The notes beneath the pieces are model-generated. The model was not told the DNA's origin and did not search any database. It saw only the letters and a list, made by a program, of their open reading frames with translations. The position numbers were made by a program, and so were the translations under genes. From Rhipidocladum racemiflorum (Eukaryota; Streptophyta; Magnoliopsida; Poales; Poaceae): DNA of 64,000 nucleotides. This document shows positions 33,656 to 45,036 of the stretch, piece by piece. The stretch's first letter is position 1. The number at the start of each line of letters is the position of its first letter. Location of the stretch: contig CM070570.1 in the NCBI GenBank assembly GCA_036346355.1, positions 44,097,592-44,161,591 on the forward strand. The letters are read 5' to 3'.

Positions 33656-34849
33656 GCAAGTTGTGCTTTGACCATATTGATCCCATGTTAGTAAAACTAT
33701 GTTGATTTAAATTATTGCATGCTAGTTTAACTAAAATGCTTTTAGTTAATTCTGGAAATAGCTATGCGACCTATTTGATGTATGCCACCTTGTCTATGAT
33801 AATAGTATGCCATGAATCATTTGTCACCCTAGATTATGGAATATTACTTGGACATTAATAAATTGCCAACATGGGTTAAATAGAACGTATGTAGTTTGCT
33901 TAGCCCTGCAACGTGTCGATAACACCGTTTTAGATTATTAAATGTTAAATTTGACTTAATGAGTTATGGAATATGTTTATGAAAGATGTGACATGTGTTA
34001 TTGATGATGTTGATGGCATGTGGTGCATGGTAAACAACTGGGTGATAAAATGATTTAGACCGAGGCAAGTGGCAAGATTGTTTCTCGTGGGCCAAGAGTG
34101 TCACTTGGGAGGTTGTATTTGGTTTTTGTTGATTTGGATATTTTTTGAATTCTCTGTGTAGTCTTGCCTTGGTCACACTAAGGATTTAACCTTTCAAGAA
34201 TTTGAACTGAGTCTAACATACAACCACAAGTCTGGAATGGGACAAACCTAGCTGATTAATTTGTGATGTCTATATTTCGGTACTATCGTGGTGGTGTGAG
34301 TCCCAGGTGTACGGGTAGTCTCACATGGCGCAAGAGGGGGCCCCTGAGTGTGGTAACTAGTCCCTTCAGTATTGAAACCTTAGCGGGCAGTACTGGGTCT
34401 AGAAGGAACATTGTAAAGGCTTTGTTACGGTTAATCATCTGTGTGGCGAGCGATTGTATCTTGTGGGTAAAGTGTATAACCTCTGCAGAGTGTCAAAACT
34501 ATTAGAATAGCTGAGTCCACGGTATTGGACATTGCTCGGGGATTACAGTTAAGGGTTAGACTTTCATAAAAATAAACTTGGAATGGTGAATACTTGGTAT
34601 GAAAATGATGAACCTGATTAAGGATGAGAAATGCTTTACTTGTGAAATTGATTATGAAAGTTATTACTGTTATTATTGCTTTACTGCTTTCCAATCTACT
34701 ACTGTCACTTGTGAATGTTGCTTTATTGCAAAAGAACCACTTTAGCTCGTCATTTGGAATAAGCCATGCATATAGCTATTAGACTTGCATTATGTGCATG
34801 ACTTGCTGAGTGCTTTAAATACTCACCCTTGCCACAATACAACCATCAG

Positions 34850-34908
34850 TTGAGGAAGAATCGATGCCAGTGCTGGAGGAGGAGTTCCAGGAGGAGCCAG
34901 CAAACAAA
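34850..34908 (+). other. Mini-exon-like segment 2 inside the Tekay LTR
   Basis: After the hairpin and the acceptor-like ACCATCAG, an acidic frame (VEEESMPVLEEEFQEEP, with the first base of the first codon supplied from upstream) runs to a position where four other full-length copies and the 1.4-kb solo LTR have a stop codon; here the stop is changed to AAA. Homologues are at 4390-4448 (-), 14354-14409 (-), 16711-16769 (-), 6188-6252 (+) and about 58674-58729 (+). Confidence 0.5.
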
Positions 34909-35192
34909 GGAGCGAGCCCAGTTAGTTGCATGTGGCATATTGGTTGGCGCCACGAGTTTATTTATTTTCCGCTGCATGTTTATTTATTTAAGACTTTGCC
35001 CTGCGAGGCGTACTTTTGTAAGTTAACCATAAGGTTGACTCAACCACATTGATATAATAAAGACTTTATTTATTTTTCGCTGTGTATGATTGTGATATTC
35101 ATCGATGTTGAGACTGTGTGCACTAGTGTGATCCTGGACTAGTGCTGAAAACACAGAGGGTCCGGATTTGCACATTCAGATCCCGACAGAGG

Positions 35193-35205
35193 TGGTATCA
35201 GAGCC
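35193..35205 (+). other. Primer-binding site of Tekay element 2
   Basis: TGGTATCAGAGCC, exactly complementary to the 3' end of plant initiator tRNA-Met, four bases after the LTR end. Confidence 0.92.
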
Positions 35206-35403
35206 ATATTGACTGTAGGACCTACCCTTAGTTAGAATGGTCGCTAGAGAGGACAAAACTATTTTCTAAAAGTTAAAAATTTACCAAGATGAAGAATAAA
35301 CTTTTGATTTATTCCCTCTCTCTTGTTCATACCCCTTGCTGAATTCTTCTTGTTCATACTTGTTTTAAAAGTGTTGCGATCTTATGAGAGTGTCTTTTGG
35401 CAG

Positions 35404-36062
35404 ATGAAGAGGATTCACACCTATGGTGAGCGTGAGGGAGGCTACGCCGCAGAGTTGTGGAGGATGCTTCAGGTGTTGGGAGACTTTGAGAGACCGATCT
35501 ATAGAGCCAGCACTTGGATCGTGAACGAAAAGGCCCAGGGCATGGTCACCAAGATCACCGTGTATGCCCGGGAGAAGACAAAAGCGTGTGGCCCCGTCAA
35601 CATCGGAGGGCTACATTTGAAGCCGGCATTAAGGAGGCAGCACGTCTTGCTCTGAGGAAAATCTCCGCCACCTACACCAACGAGCTGCAGGAGTCTGTCT
35701 TCCGCCTTCACCCATAGAAAGGAGTCACTTGTGCACCGATTGACCTAGAGAGCGACGCCGCTGTTGTGCACTTGGCCAGGTTCGCCGCCGCGCAGGATGG
35801 GGTGATGGACCAGACCGTACAGGAGCTGGACGTCACTTACAGTGCTTTGGAGGCCACCGAGAAGAGTCTGTAAGACGTCAGAATGTGGGCCGTGCAGAGG
35901 ATCGGAGAACTGGAGCAGGCGCCTGAGGTTGAGCCAGAGGCTGAGGACGCAGCATCGTCGACTATGGCAGTTTAGGGTCATGGCGATCGGTTTGCGCCGA
36001 TGCCGCCACACCCGCCTGTGTATCCACCAGGAGGTCCTCATCCTGGATGGGTAGATGAGTGA
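35404..36062 (+). pseudogene. orf0 pseudogene of Tekay element 2
   Basis: ATG 35404 gives MKRIHTYGEREGGYAAELWR and the frame stays open to about 35600; a frameshift there moves similarity to another frame (ATFEAGIKEAARLALRKISA, then ELQESVFRLHP, HLARFAAAQDG) with in-frame stops at FRLHP and after EKSL. The natural end is the TGA at 36060-36062 after a Pro-rich tail (PPHPPVYPPGGPHP). The N-terminal half is nearly collinear with the copies at 13850 and 59233. The product is predicted cytosolic, without membrane segments; function unknown. Confidence 0.75.
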
Positions 36063-36351
36063 GCAATAGGTCTAGTAGCTGAGACTCGAATGTTGAGTCG
36101 CGTCTCAGAATAATAAGAGTCACCCCTTAGGCATTGGACTCTAGTGTGTTAGTTTAATTTGGATTTTCATGATTGCTGAGTGTGCAGTATGTGTTGCAAA
36201 GCCCGTAGGCGTTTTGAGCAATCATACCAAGTCATCATTATTAATTAATAATTTTTGAATTTTGAGTTACACCTTTTTATCCCCGCATAAGTTCTCTTTT
36301 ACTTGTCTATTCTTATTCCCTCTCATCTCTAAACCTTGGAGTAATCAACAG

Positions 36352-37329
36352 ATGGTGAACACTTGCGGCAACAATGGTGCAAGTGGAAGTGGTTCTCATC
36401 CCACTGGGAGCCCCTATGATGGAAGACCAGCACCCCCAGTTGACATGCAGAACTTTGGAGCATTTCTTGCCGCGCAGACGCAGCTGATGCATGCAATGAT
36501 GCAGCAAATGTAGCAATTCACAGCTCAAGCCGCTGCTAATCAGGACAACCAAGCCAACCAGGGACAACGTCCATATTCAAGGTTGTCATAGTTTATGAGG
36601 ACTCATCCACCTACATTCTCCGGGAATGCCAATCCACTGGAGGCGGATGATTGGCTAAGGTCCATCGAGAGGAAGTTGCACATCACTCAGTGCACTGGGA
36701 ATGAGAGAGTACTTTATGCCTCTCATCAGTACCATGTGCCTGAGGGAATTATGGACTTAAAGAAGGAGGAATTTCAAGCTTTGAAGCAAGGCAGCCAATC
36801 AGTGGCTGATTATCTGAACAAGTTCACCTAGCTAGCTCACTACGCGCCTGAAGAAGTGGCGACAGACAAGGCTAGATAGTCTCGCTTCATGAAGGGACTG
36901 AATTCAGGTGGGCCTGATCACCCACACATTTCCTGATTTCCAGGAGCTGGTGAATAAAGCCCTTATACTGGAGGACAAGCGCAAAGAGTTGGATGATAAT
37001 TGGAAGTGCCGGATGGCACAACAGGGAGCTTGCCCAGGAGCACAGAGGGTGAGGGTTGCACCCAATCAGTTCTTCAGGTTCCAACCTAGGAATGTGACCA
37101 AGACATCGTCGCTAGCATCAAGACCCGCCGGTCAAAGCTACCAGACATCAGCACCAGCCGATAATGAAACTGCAGGGAGCCAGTAAGCAACAGTGAGGCG
37201 TTGCTACAGCTGCAATGAGCCGGGGCACTTCGCTAACCAGTGTCCAAAGCGAGGAGACGTTACGCCAGTTCGCTTCAACCTTGGTACCACACCTACAAGG
37301 ACGCCTGAGCTGCTCAAGCTGGAGCTACA
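36352..37329 (+). pseudogene. gag pseudogene of Tekay element 2
   Basis: ATG 36352 (MVNTCGNNGASGSGSHPTG) begins the gag. Stops follow QQM and RLS; capsid sequence then resumes (MRTHPPTFSGNANPLEADDW). Compared with the copy at 60500-60720 about 100 bases are missing near 36731, between SHQ and YHVPEG, removing the WWE-containing core. A frameshift near 36905 leads to the frame with LITHTFPDFQELVNKALIL and the CCHC knuckle CYSCNEPGHFANQC (37202-37243), which has all four metal ligands. Confidence 0.82.
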
Positions 37330-37341
37330 CCCCAAGCAACG

Positions 37342-40300
37342 GTGAGAGGTCGAATCAACCACATCACCGCCGACACAGTCCAAAATATAACGGACGTCGT
37401 ACTGGGTAAGTTACTGGTTAACTCAGTACCTGCAATAGTTTTGTTTGATTCTGGAGCTTCACATTCTTTTATATATCGAAATTTTGCTGTTAAAAATGGG
37501 TTAAGAATGGTGAACCTTAGACATGTGTTGCTAGTCCAATCCCCTGGATCAGAACTCTGATCTAATGTAGGATGTTCTGGGGTAAAGTTACTAATAAATG
37601 GGGTAGAGTTCCTAGTGAACCTTATTATATTGGATACCCAGACCCTAGATGTTATACTGGGAATGGATTGGTTGACCAAGCACAAGGCTGTGTTAGACTA
37701 TGGACGAAGAGTCGTATCAGTCAAGAGCCCAGATGGTAGGAAGGTTGAGTTTCAAGCAACCGCCGTTCGAGATGGACAGCTGATAGTCAATAGCGTGAAG
37801 ACAGTCGGCATTGAAGATGTACTAGTGGTCAGTGATTACCTGGATGTTTTTTCTGAAGATCTACCTGGTATGCCGCCAGATAGGGATATAGAATTTGTGA
37901 TTGAGTTAGTACCCGGTACAGCCCCAATAGCCAAGAGACCTTATCGGATGTCTACCAATGAGTTAGTGGAGATGAAGAAGCGGATCGAAGAGCAGTTGGA
38001 GAAAGGATTTATCAAACCCAGCTCATCGCCATGGGGAGCGCTAGTCCTGTTAGTCAAGAAGAAGGATGGAAGTTTTCGGATGTGTATTGATTATCGTGCA
38101 CTTAATGATTTGACGATAAAAAATAAGTACCCACTACCCAGGATCGATGAATTGTTTGATCAGTTAAGAGGAGCTGGAGTTTTCTCCAAGATTGACCTGC
38201 GATCAGGGTATCATCAGTTGAAGATTCGGTCAGAAGATGTACAGAAGACCGCATTTTCGTCGAGATACGGACATTACGAGTTCACAGTTATGTCCTTTGG
38301 TCTAACTAATGCGGCAGCATACTTCATGAATATGATGAATAAAGTTTTCATGGAGTACTTGGATAAGTTTGTCGTCATGTTCATTGATGACATTCTGGTT
38401 TACTCCAAGACAAGAGAATTACACACAGAACATCTGAGGTTAGTTCTGGAGAAGTTAAGGGAGCAACAACTATTTGCTAAGTTTAGCAAATGCGACTTTT
38501 GGAAGAGTAAAGTGGAGTTTCTAGGACATGTAATGACCGTCGAAGGAGTTGTAGTCAACCCAAGCAAAGTAGAAGCGGTATTGCATTGGGAGCAACCAAA
38601 GACGGTGACCCAGATCTGTTGTTTCCTTGGAATTGCGGGATATTACCGCCGATTCATCGAAGGATTCTCGACGATTGCTAGACCACTTACGCAATTGTTG
38701 AAGAAAGAGAAGAAGTTCGCATGGATGCCATAGTGCAAGAAGAGCTTTCAGGAGTTGAAGAAGCGGTTGACATCTACACCGGTGTTAGTTTTACCGGATG
38801 TGCATCAGAGTTTTGATATTTACTGTAACACATCGCGCCAAGGACTTGGATGTGTGTTGATGCAGAATAGAAAGGTAGTTGCTTATGCATCGAGGCAGTT
38901 AAGGCCGCATGAGGAGAATTACCCGATACATAACCTAGAGTTAGCAGCCGTAGTGCATGCCTTAAAGTTATGGCGTCACTATCTTATTGGGAATAGATGT
39001 GAAGCATATACGGATCACAAGAGTCTTAAATATATCTTCAATCAGTCAGATCTGAATATGAGGTAGAGGAGATGGTTGGAATTAATCAAGGACTACAATG
39101 TCGGAATCCATTACCATCCCGGCATGGCTAATGTGGTAGCCGATGCTTTGAGTCGGAAGAAACATAGTGTGAATATGTCAGTGGTAGAAAGTCAGGCTGA
39201 GCTATCCAAGGATTTTCAGAAATTGAAGTTGGAAGTGGTACCAGAGGGATTCTTAGCTACTTTAGAAGTGAAGCCTATCTTAGAAGATCAGATCAAAGAA
39301 GGACAGAAGGATGACGACAAGATCAATAGAATCAAGTCCAAGATGGAGGAAGGCAGAGCTAAGGATTTTAAGCTGGGCGAGCAAGGTACGCTGTGGATTA
39401 AAGGTTGCATCTGTGTGCTGAACAAGAAGGACCTGAAGCAGTTGATTTTGGAAGAAGCTCATGATTCCAAATACTCGATTCATCTAGGAATTGCCAAGAT
39501 GTACCAGGACCTGAAGGAGAGATTTTGGTGGCCAAGCATGAAGCATGAAGTTGCCGAGCATGTTGCACTGTGCGACATATGCCAAAGAGTCAAAGCAATG
39601 CACCAGAGGCCAGTGGGATTGTTACAGCCACCGAAGATACCTGAATGGAATTGGGAGGAAATCGGTATGTACTTCATTACCGGTTTGCCTAGGACTCAGA
39701 GTGGATACGATTCCATATGGCAAGTGTTTGCGCTCTAGCTTATGCTACTTCATGGGACAAGTGTTTGCCATATGCCGAGTTCAGCTACAATAATAGTTAT
39801 CAAGCGAGTTTGCAAATGTCACCATTTGAGATGCTGTATGGTCGACCCTATCGAATGCCTTTGACCTGGAATGAGACGGGTGCGTGCCATGTCTTCGGAC
39901 CGGACATTCTACAAGAAGCCGAAGAACAGATCGCCATGATAAGGGAGAGATTGAAGATAGCACAAGCAAGACAGAAGAGTTATGCCGATAACCATCGTCG
40001 AGAGCTGAGTTTTGAATAGGAGGATTTCGTATACCTCAGAGTTACACCTCTCAAGGGAGTTAAAAGATTCCATGCCAAGGGAAACTTGCGCCAAGATATG
40101 TTGGACCATTCAAGATCTTGAGCCGCAAAGGTGAAGTTGCTTATCAGTTGGAGTTGCCGCAGTCATTAGCAGGAGTGCATGATGTGTTCCATATGTCACA
40201 ATTGAAAAAGTGTCTGTGAGTGCCAGATGAGCAAGCGCCTCTAGAGGCAATCGAGCTACAAGAAGATCTGACTTACCAAGAGCACCCAGTGAAGATTTTG

Positions 40301-40363
40301 GACAAAATTGACTAAGAGGATTTGAAAAAGGAGTTTCCAAACCTATTCCTCAGTCAGCCCTGA
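37342..40363 (+). pseudogene. pol pseudogene of Tekay element 2
   Basis: One frame runs from 37342 to 39738, broken only by TGA 37558-37560, TAG 38731-38733 and TAG 39064-39066. Domains in order: aspartic protease (VLFDSGASHSF); complete RT (KKDGSFRMCIDYRALND, FSKIDLRSGYHQ, MSFGLTNA, catalytic FIDD at 38380-38391); RNase H in which the first catalytic Asp region reads IYCNTSRQGLG and not IYCDASRQGLG; then the integrase zinc-binding domain (IHLGIAKMYQDLKERFWWPS, CDICQ). After SIWQ (about 39720) the integrase core is deleted and sequence resumes at YAEFSYNNSYQASLQMSPFE; C-terminal sequence continues in broken frames to TGA 40361-40363. The element cannot integrate on its own. Confidence 0.9.
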
Positions 40364-40385
40364 ATCTCGGGGTCAAGGTCCTGTT

Positions 40386-40398
40386 AAGGGGGGAGGTT
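40386..40398 (+). other. Polypurine tract of Tekay element 2
   Basis: AAGGGGGGAGGTT directly precedes the 3' LTR start TGTATCATCCC. It matches the tract at 9040-9054 on the other strand. Confidence 0.88.
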
Positions 40399-42386
40399 TG
40401 TATCATCCCTAATTTTGTTTTTATTCAATTTATTGAGTTATTTGAATTTTTGGAATTTATTTGGATTTAATTTGAATTAATTCCTTTCTTGAGTTATTCA
40501 AATATTTAAAATTTTCAAATAAAGTTTAGTTGAAAATATTTTATTTGGGTCCAAAATGTCTCAAAGTATTTTCCAGAATTTTCATGGAATTTTTTTGAGC
40601 TTTTTGCTATTTTTCTCGATTTAAATGAATTTTTGGAATTTATTTAAATAGAAAAGGGAAAGGGAAAATTCAGAAAACCCTAACGGGTCTAGCCGTGTGG
40701 ATCCGACCCGCAAAGCGTGCCGGACTCGTTAGCCACAAACCCTAACCTTAGCGCCAGCCGTTGGATTTCGATCCAACGACCGTCGTTCGTCCGCGTGTGC
40801 GCGCGTGGTGGTTCGTCGGATCGACTCCGCGTGGAGGGCCACGATCGCGCCACCACCATCTCCATCTCATATACGAACTCCACCGCTGTGACCACCTAGG
40901 TTTCAGGATTCTGCGCAACCACCGAGGGTATTTAAAGCACTAACCGGCCCCCGAGGATCGCTTTTGCCGTGTGCACGTTTTGCCCTAGGTCTCGTCGTTT
41001 GCGCCGCCGTCACACGCTCGCGATTGCTCGCCAAAGTTCGTGAAGCACCGCCAAGTTTCCTCGTCTCTTCCGACGCCGTCCACCGTTCTACGCCGCGTCG
41101 GTGCCTGGATCTGGAAGCCCCGCATCAAGGCGCAGCCGTGAGGATCTTCCACTTCGTTGGAGAATGCTTCAAACGCCGCGTCGGTGGTCGTCTTCTCCAT
41201 CTCCGGCCAAGCAGTTTCGCCGTGCCACAGCCGTTGTCCGCGAGCTTCGTCGATCGCCCGATCGAGATCCGACCGTCCAGGTTAGTCTGCGTGTCCGCAT
41301 TCCAGAGTCGTAGGTTAAATCTAATCTGAACCATTAGATCTAGGGTGAACGGCTGTGATCCACTAACTTAGATCTAGACTTAAATGAATCGTAACCATGG
41401 GATTTAGATTGAGTAGATCTTGCCACATGGATCCACACTATCGTGAACTAGATCAGTTTTCCACCATCCGATTTTATATGCATGGCTAGGATCGATTCGT
41501 ATAGATTTTGACTGGATCTTTCGTAGCCGTTCGATCCGCAACGTGCGATCTAGATGCCGCCATGCGTAAGCCACCGGGTCATGCCATGTCGCCCGCTTTG
41601 GTGCGAACCCGAGTAGATCTGGACCGTTGGATTTTGAACTGACGGTCTGGATCGCGCCGAAACCCAACCAACCCGAGCACGCCACATGCACTAGGCCCAC
41701 CCGTCAGCCAGCTGGACCGTGCGCGTGTGACGCCAGCGTGACGTCACGACGGGGCCCACATGTTAGCCGAGTCGGATCGTGCCATGCTGTCGTCAGCATG
41801 ATGTCGTCACGAGCGGGCCCACATGTCAGCGACACGTGGTCTGGTGGAACGAGTCCACCGTGGACCCAAGCCGACCGTGGACCCGGTCCATGGACCGGAT
41901 GATGCAAGCATGACACAATAAATCGATTTTCCTTTAGAAAAATAATTCAGCCGAAAATCCAAATTCAGTGCTGACGTCAGCCGATGTCATAAAACCGTTT
42001 TTTCAATAGAAAAATAAATCAAGTAATTCGGTTTATTCTTTTTAATTGATTTTCAAACTTCAAACGGCTATAACTTTTTCGTTTTAACTCCGATTGAGGT
42101 GATTCCAGTTTCTAAATTTTTGCAAAATTGAGCTCTATTTATTAGGGAATTTTATTTAATTTTTGAACTTCAGTTTCTCTCTGTTTTTATTTATTTATTG
42201 TTTATTTATCTGTTTCACGTAGACGTTGAATTGCCCGAAGGCTTCAAAGGAGAAGTCTTGACCCAGGAATAAGTCCAAGAGCCGGAACAGGACCTTTTTC
42301 AAGGTAAGTTGTGATTTGACCATATTGATCCCATGTTATTAAAACTATGCTGATTTAAATTATTGCATGCTAGTTTAACTAAAATG
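40399..42386 (+). repeat. 3' LTR of Tekay element 2, truncated after 1988 bp
   Basis: It is collinear with 31730-33739 of the 5' LTR up to gtttaactaaaatg, where the 5' LTR continues cttttagtt but here copia coding sequence begins (gccataaat). A TATA-like box is at 40929-40936. It preserves the mini-exon-like segment at 42223-42303 with a canonical GTAAGT donor. The missing 1.45 kb is not found elsewhere in the window. Confidence 0.9.
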
Positions 42387-44126
42387 GCCATAAATTTCGT
42401 AATAACAGGAGAATCTATGAATAGAGCAACAACCAATGCCGATGCATACTTTGCAAAGAAGATTGCCATGGTCATTGATCATGATCCCGAGCTTGCATCT
42501 CTTGCAGAGTGCAAAAAAAAGCTTGATTGGGAAGAATGGAAGAAGGCAATCACCGTAGAGTTAGTCTCTTTGAACAAAAGAGAGGTGTTTGGGCCTGTGT
42601 ACCACACACCTCCCCATCTAAACCCCGTATGTCACAAATGGATTTTTGTTCGAAAGAAGAATGCAAACAATAAAGTTGTAAGGTGCAAGGCAAGGCTTGT
42701 CGCTCAAGGTTTCACTCAACGTCCTGGGGTTGATTATGAAGAAACCTATTCTCTAGTCATGGGAGGAATTACCTTAAGATATTTGATCTCAATGGCAGCC
42801 AACTTGAAGTTGAGAATGAAATTGATGGATGTTGTCATGGCATGTTTGTATAGAAACTTGGATTCAGAGATATACATGAAAGTATCGGAAGGTATCCCTG
42901 TTCCAAACCAAGATAGAGCAAACAGAAACCTAAACAGTGTGAAGTTAGAGAAATCACTGTATGGGCTGAAGCAGTCAGGAAGAATGTGGTACAATCGTTT
43001 GAGCGACTTTCTCTGCAAGAAAGGCTACACAAACAACGAAGGTTGTCCATGTGTCTTTATACAAAGATCCCCGGATGGATTTTATATAAACTGTCTATGT
43101 AGAGGACTTGAACATCATTGGGACGGATGAAGAAATTGAAGAAGCATGCTCATACTTGAAGTCTGAGTTTGAAATGAAAGACTTGGGTAAAACCAAGTTC
43201 TGTTTAGGCTTGCATCTTGAACATATCCAAGGAGGAATCTTGGTACACCAATCATCCTACACGCTGAAAGTGTTGGAGAGATTTGGTTTTAAAAAAGCAT
43301 ATCCTATAAAGACCCCGATGGTCGGAAGGTCATTACAAGCATACCTAGACCCATACAGGCCTAGAGAAGAGGGGGAGGAAGTCCTAGGAGCAAAATTCCC
43401 ATATTTGAGTGCAGTTGAAGTGCTCATGTACCTTGCGAATAGCACTAAGCCGGACATTGCATTTGTTGTTAATTTGCTAGCCCGGTACGGTGCAGAACCC
43501 ACCAAAAGGCATTGGAAAGGGGTCAAGGACAGCTTCCGTTACCTCCAAGGAAGCAAGGACATGGGCTTGTTTTATAAAAGAAATCATGAATTGAATTTGG
43601 TTGCTATGTTGATGTTGGGTACCTATCGGGCCCGCATACTGGTAAGTCACAAACTGGGTATGTTTTCCTTTGTGGTAGAATGGAAATCTCTTGGAACTCG
43701 TCTAAGTAGACTCTTGTCTCAACGTCGACAAATCACTCGAAAATCATTGCCTTGTATAAAGCTTCCCTAGAATGTGCATGGCTTAGAAGAATGGTTCACC
43801 ACATCCAGAAATCATGTGGCTTGAACATGGAGCAAACTCCCACTATCATCTATGAAGATAATGCAGCTTGTGTTGCTCAAGTGCAAATGGGATATGTGAA
43901 AAGCAACCTTACGAAGCATATCAACCCCAAACTCTTTTATGCTCATGAAATGCGTACTATGAACGAGATCAAGATACTGCATACTAAGTCGTGTGAAAAT
44001 CTCGCAGATTTATTCACTAAGTCACTGCCAGCATCATCTTTTGAAAGGTGCGTTAGAGGAATCGGGATGATGAGACTTAGAGAAGTGCAAATTTCAGGGG
44101 GAGAATTTTCACATAACCCTATATAA
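42387..44126 (+). pseudogene. Ty1/copia RT and RNase H fragment fused to the Tekay LTR
   Basis: Copia pol enters directly at the LTR junction. Visible segments: EEWKKAITVELVSLNKREVF, HKWIFVRKKN, RCKARLVAQGFTQRPGVDYE, KLEKSLYGLKQSGRMWY. A frameshift near 43090 precedes the catalytic box, which reads YVEDL where copia has YVDDL, so a catalytic Asp appears lost. The connection MKDLGKTKFCLGL and the RNase H region follow, with a second disrupted stretch at about 43605-43750; the frame ends at the stop 44124-44126 after the conserved tail NLADLFTKSLPASSFE. Gag, protease and integrase are absent. Confidence 0.88.
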
Positions 44127-44377
44127 ATCTCAAACGGGAAGTTTGAGTACCCAACATGAATATCGAAGATTAACATTGAAGTTTGGGTGAATTGTACTCT
44201 TTTTCCTTATTAAGTTTTTCATGGAAGTTTTCTTACGTAAGGTTTTGATGACGCAATTCGTGCAACACAACAAAACATATGTTATGTACTCTTTCTCCAA
44301 GTATTTTTTTTCCCACTGGGTTTTTCTGGAGTTTTGATGAGGCATATGCATCTCGCGACAAAAGGCCCAAGAGGGAG

Positions 44378-44606
44378 TGTTGGGAAACCACGTGGCCCAC
44401 GAAGACCCACGTTGGTCCCTTGCCGAAACCCTAGTTGTAGGCTATAAATAGGAGACAGGGGTTCCACCCCATTGTACACAGATGCAAGCAATAAAGAATT
44501 GCAGATCAGTTCCTCCTCATACTTTGTGTCTCGCTTTCTCTCTCTGTTCTCCACTTTAGATCTATTAGGGAACCCCGGACTACTTCGGTAGCGAGGTTCC
44601 TTAACA
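44378..44606 (+). repeat. Copia 3' LTR (229 bp)
   Basis: It starts TGTTGGGAAACC directly after the purine tract AAGAGGGAG (44369-44377) and ends CCTTAACA, so the termini TGTT and AACA are inverted. The position about 250 bases after the RNase H stop is normal for a copia 3' end. A TATA box is at 44443-44450 (TATAAATA). The 5' LTR is missing. Confidence 0.85.
44443..44450 (+). promoter_or_regulatory. TATA box of the short copia LTR
   Basis: TATAAATA within the 229-bp LTR, followed about 90 bases later by the LTR end. It is a standard compact copia promoter. Confidence 0.65.
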
Positions 44607-45036
44607 TGCCGCACTCTGTTTTTCATCTCCAGTCGCCGCCGGAGCTCTTTTTTAATACCGTGTCTATCAGTGACAATAGTCTGTTAGTCTGATAGTTTGC
44701 CTCGAAACACAGAAGTGGTGGTCTCCCCTAGGGCAAATATGATATCAAGATTAGAACCTCGCTCTGATACCAATTGTTGGAACATGACACTAACAAAACT
44801 TTGAGCCAATTTTCACTTATATTATTCTTTGCTTTCTTGTTTGCTGGTTGGCTTACAAAATAGGTACAAGATCTCTGCTTATATAGCAAAACACCGAACC
44901 GACTAATATATCGACTTAGACTCGACTCATATGACAAATAGACTTCTTTCCTTAAGCACATATACATCCAGGAAGTTCTCGTCTAGTGTCCTCCATGCAC
45001 ACTGTTTATTACATGCAACTACTCAAATTTTACTTA
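44607..45036 (-). mobile_element. Second copia fragment in reverse orientation (leader, PBS, part of LTR)
   Basis: The plus strand contains GCTCTGATACCA at 44761-44772, the reverse complement of a PBS, followed after two bases by TGTTGGAACATG, the end of a minus-strand LTR starting at 44775. Left of the PBS (44607-44760) lies a leader with a Ser/Ala/Pro-rich frame start typical of copia gag leaders. The outer LTR end was not identified before the Stowaway element at 45037. Confidence 0.65.

Larger units (their letters stand above)
31730..35188 (+). repeat. 5' LTR of Tekay element 2 (3459 bp)
   Basis: It starts TGTAACATCCCAAATTTTG and ends gatcccgaca, four bases before the PBS. It matches the 3' LTR at 40399-42386 closely (few per cent different by eye), apart from an extra segment near 41355-41390 in the 3' copy. 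A TATA-like box lies 560 bases in, so about 2.9 kb of this LTR would be transcribed. Further conserved features are TGACGTCA-type sites (33080-33340), the mini-exon-like segments, the CTCTGCAGAG block (34481-34490) and the hairpin near 34806. Confidence 0.92.
31730..42386 (+). mobile_element. Tekay/Del-type chromovirus element 2 (plus strand, degenerate, 3' LTR truncated)
   Basis: The order is 5' LTR (31730-35188), PBS, orf0, gag, pol and PPT; then comes the first 2.0 kb of the 3' LTR, which ends at a junction with copia sequence at 42386/42387. Its RT region is the best preserved in the window. In contrast, about 100 bases of gag and the integrase core are deleted. No TSD can be tested because the 3' LTR end is lost. 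Confidence 0.88.
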
